Below, one piece after another: positions 1 through 4,935 of a stretch of DNA of 7,440 nucleotides (within the stretch, counting starts at the first letter, position 1; each line of letters starts with the position of its first letter). The notes beneath the pieces are model-generated. The model ran no database searches, was not told where the DNA came from, and was given only the letters and a program-made list of their open reading frames with translations. A program made the translations under genes and the position numbers. Source of the DNA: Desulfobacteraceae bacterium (GTDB taxonomy: Bacteria > Desulfobacterota > Desulfobacteria > Desulfobacterales > Desulfosarcinaceae); contig JALVRI010000051.1 of assembly GCA_027031325.1 (NCBI GenBank), forward strand, positions 1 to 7,440. Direction: 5' to 3'.

Positions 1-958
1 GGATCCCCCGGCGCGAGGTTTCAATCCGGATTTGGTCCATGATGGACAGGGCGATCTTGAGGGCATCCCGGCCCATCTGACCTGTCACCTCGGGAGCCTG
101 GCGAAGCCTGACCGCCTGGAGAAAAGACTTGATTTCATCCTGGAGGGCGTCTGCCTTGGTGAAACATAGTTGATCGATTTTCATTCCGGGGATAACTCCA
201 CTGGTTACCGACCCGTCGGGACTAATGATGGTGATTTCGCGGTTTGCAAAATCGACTGATATGTATCCTTCTTTCTGGAAAAGCCTTATTTTGCGCTGAT
301 CCTTGGCCGAAATCCTGCTTGCGGTCACGTTCGCGACACACCCGTTTGCAAATTCCAGACGGGCGTTGGCGATGTCCACGTGACCGGATATGACCGATAT
401 TCCGGCCGCGTGGATACTGGATACCGTCGATTTGACGAAATTCAGGATAATGTCGATGTCGTGAATCATCAGATCCAGAACCACCGAAACATCGGTACCG
501 CGAGCCTTGAAAGTGCTCAGGCGATGGGATTCGATGAACATGGGACGCTTTACGATTCCGTCCAGGGCCATCACCGCCGGGTTGAAGCGCTCCAGGTGTC
601 CCACCTGGATAAGGAGCCCCTTTGAATCGGCCAGTTCTATCAGCTTATCGGCCTCTTCCAGCCTGGATGTGATCGGTTTCTCGATCAAGACGTCCACGTC
701 GTTTTCCAGGAAAGCCCGGCTCACTTCGTAATGGGCGGCCGTAGGCACAACGATACTTACGGCATCGACTTTGCCAAGCAGTTCACGATAGTCCCCATAG
801 GCCTTTGTCCCAAGCCTTGTTGCCAGATCAACCGCCCGGGCCTTGTCCAGGTCAACCAGTCCCACCAGTTCCGCCTCCGGCATGGCGGCGTATTTTTCGG
901 CATGAAACCTGCCCAGGTAGCCGACACCGATTACGCCGACCCTGACTTTCTCATTCAT
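1..958 (-). CDS. Gfo/Idh/MocA-family oxidoreductase, GnnA-like (candidate UDP-GlcNAc 3-dehydrogenase), 3' end off the left edge
   Basis: An uninterrupted minus-strand frame starts at ATG 956-958 and runs off the left edge with 319 residues visible. The start is preceded by a G-rich stretch (GGGGGATGG) ending two bases upstream. The N-terminus MNEKVRVGVIGVGYLGRFH is a Rossmann nucleotide-binding fold with the GxGxxG pattern at residues 11-16. EKP (93-95) and the H-D pair in DLMIHDID (162-169, His166 and Asp167) are the hallmark cofactor and catalytic motifs of the Gfo/Idh/MocA family. Family proteins are commonly about 310-350 residues, so probably only a short C-terminus is missing. Family members in lipid A clusters include GnnA, which oxidises the 3-OH of UDP-GlcNAc to a ketone for GnnB to aminate. 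Position directly after lpxI makes that role plausible. No GnnB partner is visible, and another sugar-nucleotide dehydrogenase role is possible. Family assignment is firm; substrate is inferred. Confidence 0.88.
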   Translation of the reverse strand, partial: MNEKVRVGVIGVGYLGRFHAEKYAAMPEAELVGLVDLDKARAVDLATRLGTKAYGDYRELLGKVDAVSIVVPTAAHYEVSRAFLENDVDVLIEKPITSRLEEADKLIELADSKGLLIQVGHLERFNPAVMALDGIVKRPMFIESHRLSTFKARGTDVSVVLDLMIHDIDIILNFVKSTVSSIHAAGISVISGHVDIANARLEFANGCVANVTASRISAKDQRKIRLFQKEGYISVDFANREITIISPDGSVTSGVIPGMKIDQLCFTKADALQDEIKSFLQAVRLRQAPEVTGQMGRDALKIALSIMDQIRIETSRRGI

Positions 959-992
959 ATCCATCCCCCGGGTTCAGTTCCTGATTCTTAAG

Positions 993-1006
993 AGGCTGTT
1001 GAAAAA
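993..1006 (+). repeat. Left terminal inverted repeat of the MITE-like element
   Basis: AGGCTGTTGAAAAA is a perfect 14-bp inverted match to the right end of the element. If extended outwards to the flanking TA, 16 of 18 bases match. Confidence 0.85.
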
Positions 1007-1115
1007 CTACTACGCTTGGCCGGAGGGAGTTGAAATCCTGCTCAAAATGCTCATTTATTACCAATAAACGGCGCTTTTTGGTCGGATTTCGGCTTGTCTG
1101 ACCTGCGTCATGACC

Positions 1116-1129
1116 TTTTTCAACAGCCT
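1116..1129 (-). repeat. Right terminal inverted repeat of the MITE-like element
   Basis: TTTTTCAACAGCCT is the exact reverse complement of the left end. Just inside it lies an 8-bp palindrome, GTCATGAC (1107-1114), which has no equivalent in the left arm. Confidence 0.85.
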
Positions 1130-1153
1130 GCTAATGGTCGATTGTTACAGCAA

Positions 1154-1169
1154 CCCCTTTTCGGAGGGG
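1154..1169. other. Short hairpin downstream of lpxI
   Basis: CCCCT (1154-1158) pairs with AGGGG (1165-1169) around a 6-nt loop, 43 nt past the lpxI stop in the direction of transcription. On the minus strand it is not followed by a U-run, so it is not a canonical intrinsic terminator. It could be a processing or stability hairpin at the lpxI 3' end, or chance. Apart from this hairpin and the MITE, I see nothing recognisable in the 959-1211 gap. Confidence 0.25.
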
Positions 1170-1211
1170 CCGGGTTTTCGTCCCTTTCCGGAGCTGAGGC
1201 CGACCGTCGCT

Positions 1212-2036
1212 TCAATCTTCAAATGAGCCATCGTCCACGGCCACAACCGCGATGGATGCCTCATCGGCCTTGGCGATCATCGCTTCCCTGTCGAAGACCA
1301 CGGCCTTGCCCGCCTCGACCGCAAGTGCCCTTGCTCCGGCGGCGATCATCGTTTCCACCGTCCCCGTGCCGATTGCCGGGACATCGAAACGAAAGTCCTG
1401 ATTCGGCTTGCAGACCTTGATTACCACCGCCTGGCCTTTTCCAAGGCGCCCTCCGCGTTTTATGGTGGCGTCGGTGCCGTCTATGGCTTCAACCGCCAGA
1501 ACCGTACCCCCGGCCACGACGATGCATTGCCCAATATCCAGGCGTCCGATCTCCTTGGCGATTTTCCAGCCGAAGCGGATATCTTTCTTTTCGGCCCTGG
1601 AAGGTTTGCGCCGGGTCCAGCAGCCGGCTGGGGCCAGCATTTCAGGAAGCAGGAAAGTCGAAGGCCTGATTTGAATGCCGGCCTTCTCGAGGGTCTCGGC
1701 AAAAGCCCGCAGCACGTTGTCATCATGGGTGTGACGCATCCTGGCAACCATGGTGATGGCCTTCATGTCCGGTTTCAGGTCGGAAAACATGCGCACCTTA
1801 CCGATAGTGCCCATCATCACCGCCTGGTCGACCCCGCAGCTTTTGAAGTACTTTATCAGTTTGGAAATCTGACCGAGGTGAAACCATTCCAGCCGGTCGA
1901 CCAGGTCTGCCAGGGCAGGATCGGTCTCTTTGCGGTAACCGGCGGCAAAGACCTGGTAGCCGCCGGCGCGTGCCCGGCGGGCGAACAAGATCGGGAATTG
2001 GCCGCCGCCTGCGATTAATCCTATATTTTCACCCAT
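1212..2036 (-). CDS. lpxI: UDP-2,3-diacylglucosamine pyrophosphatase LpxI
   Basis: The 274-residue protein matches the LpxI (DUF1009) family, which cleaves UDP-2,3-diacylglucosamine to lipid X and UMP. This is the step done by LpxH in E. coli. The N-terminal domain begins GLIAGGGQFPILFARRAR (residues 6-23), with the family's glycine-rich GGGxxP pattern. The C-terminal domain carries DIGQ (167-170), GGTVLAVEAIDGTDA (176-190) and DVPAIG (218-223). Asp218 is probably the counterpart of the Asp225 shown to be essential in Caulobacter crescentus LpxI, although I aligned this by eye. Length is typical and no signal peptide is seen, consistent with a cytosolic or inner-face enzyme. The ATG lies 12 nt after the lpxA stop with only a poor Shine-Dalgarno, so translation may depend on coupling to lpxA. 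Its position next to lpxA is a frequent arrangement in lineages lacking lpxH. Confidence 0.93.
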   Translation of the reverse strand: MGENIGLIAGGGQFPILFARRARAGGYQVFAAGYRKETDPALADLVDRLEWFHLGQISKLIKYFKSCGVDQAVMMGTIGKVRMFSDLKPDMKAITMVARMRHTHDDNVLRAFAETLEKAGIQIRPSTFLLPEMLAPAGCWTRRKPSRAEKKDIRFGWKIAKEIGRLDIGQCIVVAGGTVLAVEAIDGTDATIKRGGRLGKGQAVVIKVCKPNQDFRFDVPAIGTGTVETMIAAGARALAVEAGKAVVFDREAMIAKADEASIAVVAVDDGSFED

Positions 2037-2048
2037 GGCAAAACCATT

Positions 2049-2819
2049 TCAACGGGTTATTCCACGCCGGGAACTCTGGATGAACTCTATGAAGCGGGTT
2101 ACCTCCGGTGTGGGCTCCAGTTCGGCTTTAACCCTCTCGATGGCTTCGTTGAGGGTCAGCCCTATCCTGAAAATGATCCGGTAGGCTTTTTTGAGGATAT
2201 TCAAAGATTGCTCGGAAAAGCCCTTCCGTTTGAGCCCGATCCGGTTGAGTCCGTGGAGGCGCGCCCGGTCACCGGCGGCTATGACGTAGGGTGGAATATC
2301 CTTGACCACGGCCGACTTGCCGCCGATGAAAGCATATTCACCGATTCTGACGAACTGGTGAATGGCCACCAGGCCGCCGACTGTGGCGTTGTCGCCGATT
2401 TCGATATGCCCGGCCAAGGTTGCATTGTTGGACATGACCACGTTGTCGCCCACGATACAATCATGGGCAATGTGGGTGTAAGCCATCAGAAAGCATTGGT
2501 TCCCTATTTTGGTAATACCGCCGCCGAAACCGGTCCCACGGTGAATGGTCACAAATTCGCGGATTATGGTTCCGGAGCCGATTCTGACCCAGGTTTCTTC
2601 ACCCTCGAATTTGACCGATTGGGGGGGAGCCCCAATGGCGGCGAATTGGTATATCCTGCAGGCGGGTCCGATTTCCACGAAGGGGTCGATGGTGCAATGG
2701 GCGCCTACCTGTGTGCCGTCGCCGATGATGACATCGGCTCCGATAACACTGTAGGGACCGATTTCGACGTTTTGTCCAATTTGGGCGTTTTTATCAATGA
2801 TTGCCGTTGGATGAATCAT
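2049..2819 (-). CDS. lpxA: Acyl-ACP--UDP-N-acetylglucosamine O-acyltransferase LpxA (possibly N-acyltransferase)
   Basis: This 256-residue left-handed beta-helix protein is built of hexapeptide repeats such as IGQNVE and IGPYSV, followed by an all-helical C-terminal domain from about residue 195. It catalyses the first lipid A step, transferring a 3-hydroxyacyl chain from ACP to position 3 of the UDP-amino sugar in the cytosol. Aligned by eye with E. coli LpxA (offset 6), catalytic His125 is His119 in HIAHDC, with His93, His116, His138 and His154 also kept. Gly167 matches the chain-length residue Gly173, which suggests room for a long (about C14) acyl chain. The sugar-site motif reads PQSVK (66-70), so E. 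coli Asp74 is Ser68. This could reflect use of UDP-GlcNAc3N. The start codon overlaps the fabZ stop (ATGA) and has GGAG (2827-2830) seven bases upstream, so translation is coupled. Confidence 0.96.
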   Translation of the reverse strand: MIHPTAIIDKNAQIGQNVEIGPYSVIGADVIIGDGTQVGAHCTIDPFVEIGPACRIYQFAAIGAPPQSVKFEGEETWVRIGSGTIIREFVTIHRGTGFGGGITKIGNQCFLMAYTHIAHDCIVGDNVVMSNNATLAGHIEIGDNATVGGLVAIHQFVRIGEYAFIGGKSAVVKDIPPYVIAAGDRARLHGLNRIGLKRKGFSEQSLNILKKAYRIIFRIGLTLNEAIERVKAELEPTPEVTRFIEFIQSSRRGITR

Positions 2820-3265
2820 TCCTTTTCTCCGATGGAAGCCATCATTTGCGCTTCGGCTACGATTTTCCCGCCCACTTTGGCGGTTCCGGCCATCTTCACG
2901 GCCCTTGAGCGTATTTTGAGCAACTCGACTTCGATAATCAATTGATCGCCGGGAACCACAGGTTTGCGAAATTTAACCTTGTCGATACCCATGAAGTAGT
3001 AAACCAATTTTTCCCTTTGCTTCGGATCCATGTCAGAGGCTGCAAGAACCCCCCCGGCCTGAGCCATGGCCTCGATGATAAGCACGCCGGGCATTACCGG
3101 CAACCCCGGGAAATGGCCCTGAAAGAATGGCTCGTTGAAAGTAACGTTTTTCAAAGCCTTGATGGATTTGTGAGGCTCGATCCGAAGGATACGATCCACC
3201 AATAAAAAGGGGTAACGGTGGGGCAGGTGATCCATTATGGTTGTTATGTCCATCGAAGTTTCCAT
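2816..3265 (-). CDS. fabZ: 3-hydroxyacyl-[acyl-carrier-protein] dehydratase FabZ
   Basis: A 149-residue hot-dog-fold dehydratase that removes water from 3-hydroxyacyl-ACP to give trans-2-enoyl-ACP in cytosolic type II fatty acid synthesis. The signature HRYPFLLVDRI spans residues 16-26. The catalytic His51 sits in GHFPGLPVMPGVLIIEAMAQ (50-69), with the paired acid Glu65. Length is normal for the family. FabZ competes with LpxA and LpxD for 3-hydroxyacyl-ACP, so clustering with them ties membrane phospholipid supply to lipid A supply. The upstream ATG was chosen over Met5 because AAGGAG lies 5 nt before it. It follows lpxD by 42 nt, and its stop codon overlaps the lpxA start. Confidence 0.97.
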   Translation of the reverse strand: METSMDITTIMDHLPHRYPFLLVDRILRIEPHKSIKALKNVTFNEPFFQGHFPGLPVMPGVLIIEAMAQAGGVLAASDMDPKQREKLVYYFMGIDKVKFRKPVVPGDQLIIEVELLKIRSRAVKMAGTAKVGGKIVAEAQMMASIGEKE

Positions 3266-3270
3266 AGCGT

Positions 3271-3276
3271 CTCCTT
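3271..3276 (-). promoter_or_regulatory. fabZ ribosome binding site (decides the start)
   Basis: AAGGAG on the minus strand lies 5 nt upstream of the ATG at 3263-3265. The alternative in-frame ATG (Met5, 3251-3253) has no comparable site at that distance, so this motif favours the longer 149-residue protein. Confidence 0.7.
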
Positions 3277-3283
3277 GACAAAA

Positions 3284-3298
3284 TGGGGGACGGCCCCA
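3284..3298 (-). other. Hairpin plus T-run in the lpxD-fabZ gap (attenuator-like, weak)
   Basis: On the minus strand TGGGG pairs with CCCCA around a 5-nt loop and is followed at once by four T residues. It sits just after the lpxD stop and ahead of the fabZ ribosome binding site. The 5-bp stem and short T-run make at best a leaky terminator or an RNA stability element. Chance is also possible. Confidence 0.3.
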
Positions 3299-3307
3299 AA
3301 GCTTTTT

Positions 3308-4360
3308 TCAGCCTTGCCGGTCCGTGTCACAATTTTTGGAGCCATCCAGGTGTGCCAAAAGTTTTTCGATCTTACGCAGCTTCCTGGCCATTTCAGGCAG
3401 CCGGGGGATGATTTGCTGGACCCGCAACCAGAGCCGGTGATCCATGGTCGTACTGCCGGTAACCACCTTGCCCGGCTCCACCGAGTGAGCCACTCCGGAC
3501 TGGGGGCCTACGATGGCCCTGTCGCCGATGGTGATGTGTCCGCTTACCCCCACCTGGCCGGCCAAAATAACATTCCGCCCGATGGTGCTGCTGCCGGCGA
3601 TTCCAACTTGGGCCACCAGCAAGGTGTTGGCACCGACGGTTACGTTGTGGGCCACGTGTACCAGGTTGTCGGTCTTGACTCCGGACTGGATCCAGGTCCT
3701 GCCGAATGTGGCCCGGTCAATTGTATTATTGGCTCCGATTTCCACATCATCGTCTATTTGGACGATCCCAAGCTGGGGTACCTTAAAGTAGGTGTCGTCT
3801 TGGGGAACAAAACCGAAGCCATCGCTGCCGATAACGGTTCCGGCGTGAATCGTGACCCGGCTGCCTATCTTGCAACGTTCCAGGATGGTGACGTTTGGGT
3901 AGACAATAACGTTGTCACCCAGGACGACCTGGTCTCCTAAAACGACGTTGGGATAAAGGCATACCCTCCGGCCGAGGGTTACATTGTTGCCGATCACAAC
4001 ACCGGCGCCGATTGAAACCCCCTCTCCATGGCGCAAGCCTTCTCCGATGGATGCCCCGGGATCGATACCGGGTTCCGGCTTTTGGGGAGGCACAAGCCGG
4101 CTTACGGCCCGGGCAAAAGCCAGCCTGGGATTTTCGACCCGGATGATGGTCACATTTTCCGGACAAGGGGTGTCTATCGGAACCAGGACACACCCGGCGG
4201 AAGTGGTTGCCAGTCGTTTGAGGGCCTTGGGATTGTCGGCAAAGGCAATCTGACCCGGTCCGGCTTCTTCAAGAGCATTGGCCCCCGAGATAAGGGATTC
4301 GGTTTTGCCGTATGCCTTGCCGCCTACTGTGGCGGCAATCTGTTCAACTGTCAATTCCAT
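3308..4360 (-). CDS. lpxD: UDP-3-O-(3-hydroxyacyl)glucosamine N-acyltransferase LpxD
   Basis: A 350-residue protein, close to the 341 of E. coli LpxD, that adds the second 3-hydroxyacyl chain from ACP to the 2-amino group of the lipid A precursor in the cytosol. The N-terminal uridine-binding domain covers about residues 1-98. Hexapeptide repeats of the left-handed beta-helix run from about 100 to 290 (for example IGEGLR, IGAGVV, LGDNVI). The segment GSDGFGFV (178-185) and DNLVHVAHN (231-239) are typical. His238 should be the catalytic base (E. coli His239), and His275 corresponds to E. coli His276. A C-terminal helix (about 307-340), used by this family for trimer packing and ACP binding, is present. 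It starts 3 nt after the skp stop with no evident Shine-Dalgarno, so it is probably translated by coupling. Confidence 0.96.
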   Translation of the reverse strand: MELTVEQIAATVGGKAYGKTESLISGANALEEAGPGQIAFADNPKALKRLATTSAGCVLVPIDTPCPENVTIIRVENPRLAFARAVSRLVPPQKPEPGIDPGASIGEGLRHGEGVSIGAGVVIGNNVTLGRRVCLYPNVVLGDQVVLGDNVIVYPNVTILERCKIGSRVTIHAGTVIGSDGFGFVPQDDTYFKVPQLGIVQIDDDVEIGANNTIDRATFGRTWIQSGVKTDNLVHVAHNVTVGANTLLVAQVGIAGSSTIGRNVILAGQVGVSGHITIGDRAIVGPQSGVAHSVEPGKVVTGSTTMDHRLWLRVQQIIPRLPEMARKLRKIEKLLAHLDGSKNCDTDRQG

Positions 4361-4363
4361 GAG

Positions 4364-4918
4364 TTATTTAGAAGGTTTATTGGCCTTTTTTTGCTTGTAG
4401 CGTTCATTGTAGACTTGAATTACCCGGTCGGTCAGGTTGACCGATTCGGGGGCGTAAACAACTCCTATCTGCTCTATTATCAGTAGGTAGCCTTCTTTTT
4501 TACCTATTTCGGTTACGATATCCAGTACTTGGCGCCTGACGCGGTTTATGAGCCGTTTTTGGAGCTGCTGGATTTCCTTTTCGTATTTTTGTTTCAAGGA
4601 TTTCAGGTCGTTGATTTTGATCCTGAATTCGCGCTCCTTTTCATCCCTTTTTTCACGGCTCATCACCAGGGCTTCGCGCTCAAGCTGTTTCTTGAGGGCT
4701 TCGATCTGTTTGCCCCTGAACTTGAGATCCTCTTCCATCCGCCGTCCCTGCTGATTGATCTCTTGCTTGATGTTTTTGCCGGCTTCGGACTTTTCGAAAA
4801 TCTTCTGGAAATCGATGACGCCTATTTTGGCCACATCGGCGCAGGGCGCCTGCCCGGCCGATATCATGATGATTGCCGCCAATAAAACGATAAATCCAAG
4901 CCATTTATGATTTGACAT
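4364..4918 (-). CDS. skp: Periplasmic chaperone Skp/OmpH family
   Basis: The 184-residue protein starts with a positively charged, hydrophobic signal peptide (residues 1-27) whose likely cleavage is after PCA27. The mature start, VAKIGVIDFQKIFEKSEAGK (29-48), is the family's conserved beta-strand and helix. A long, highly charged coiled coil with many Lys and Glu (about 45-135) forms the tentacle arms of the trimer. The segment GYLLIIEQIGVVYAPESVNL (143-162) returns to the beta-rich trimer body. The Cys at 26 is preceded by Ala-Pro, which does not fit a lipobox. In the family it holds unfolded outer-membrane proteins in the periplasm and hands them to the BAM complex, matching the bamA gene just upstream (17-nt gap). 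GGAGGG lies 6 nt before the ATG. The symbol ompH is also used. Confidence 0.94.
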   Translation of the reverse strand: MSNHKWLGFIVLLAAIIMISAGQAPCADVAKIGVIDFQKIFEKSEAGKNIKQEINQQGRRMEEDLKFRGKQIEALKKQLEREALVMSREKRDEKEREFRIKINDLKSLKQKYEKEIQQLQKRLINRVRRQVLDIVTEIGKKEGYLLIIEQIGVVYAPESVNLTDRVIQVYNERYKQKKANKPSK

Positions 4919-4924
4919 GCTTTA

Positions 4925-4930
4925 CCCTCC
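4925..4930 (-). promoter_or_regulatory. skp ribosome binding site
   Basis: GGAGGG, a strong Shine-Dalgarno, lies in the 17-nt gap after bamA and 6 nt before the skp ATG. It contrasts with the very weak sites of lpxD and lpxI, suggesting independent, stronger translation of the chaperone. Confidence 0.75.
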
Positions 4931-4935
4931 GATTG

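Larger units (their letters stand above)
989..1133. mobile_element. MITE-like palindromic element with 14-bp terminal inverted repeats
   Basis: AGGCTGTTGAAAAA at 993-1006 is matched perfectly by its reverse complement at 1116-1129. The whole 137-bp interval is symmetric about base 1061. Further paired blocks sit at mirror positions: GAAATCC (1032-1038) with GGATTTC (1084-1090), and TTTATT (1054-1059) with AATAAA (1063-1068) around a 3-nt ACC loop. AAAA (1044-1047) faces TTTT (1075-1078). The stretch 1007-1031 against 1091-1115 is mostly unpaired. TA dinucleotides lie at 989-990 and 1132-1133, also symmetric, which would suit a TA target duplication. No open reading frame of note lies inside. 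Size, inverted ends and lack of coding capacity fit a MITE mobilised by a transposase elsewhere. I recall similar ends from Desulfobacterota genomes but cannot name the parent insertion sequence. Confidence 0.75.

Noticed and set aside
1..6. GGATCC (BamHI site) exactly at the left edge
   Set aside because: It could mark a clone-insert end, but it lies inside the continuing dehydrogenase frame and tells nothing about biology. Another GGATCC occurs within fabZ at 3024-3029.
380..991. Plus-strand open frames in the first kilobase
   Set aside because: They are antisense to the dehydrogenase, whose 319-codon frame carries clear Rossmann and EKP motifs and runs unbroken to the left edge.
993..1129. 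CRISPR repeat or a small structured RNA gene
   Set aside because: There is only one unit, with no repeat-spacer periodicity, and the symmetry with terminal inverted repeats and TA flanks fits a MITE better.
1094..1420. Plus-strand frame of 108 codons starting inside the MITE
   Set aside because: It spans the element end, the gap and the lpxI 3' end. Its low-complexity Pro/Arg-rich product indicates a chance frame.
1527..2018. 163-codon plus-strand open frame opposite lpxI
   Set aside because: Entirely within lpxI on the other strand, with no recognisable motif.
2208..2945. 245-codon plus-strand open frame opposite lpxA
   Set aside because: It lies antisense to a complete, motif-rich LpxA and the fabZ 3' end. 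Its protein is rich in Gly, Asp and His and shows no recognisable domain, as expected from the mirror of hexapeptide-repeat codons.
3218..3940. 240-codon plus-strand open frame opposite lpxD
   Set aside because: Same explanation: a shadow of the LpxD beta-helix coding sequence, spanning the lpxD-fabZ gap, with no known fold.
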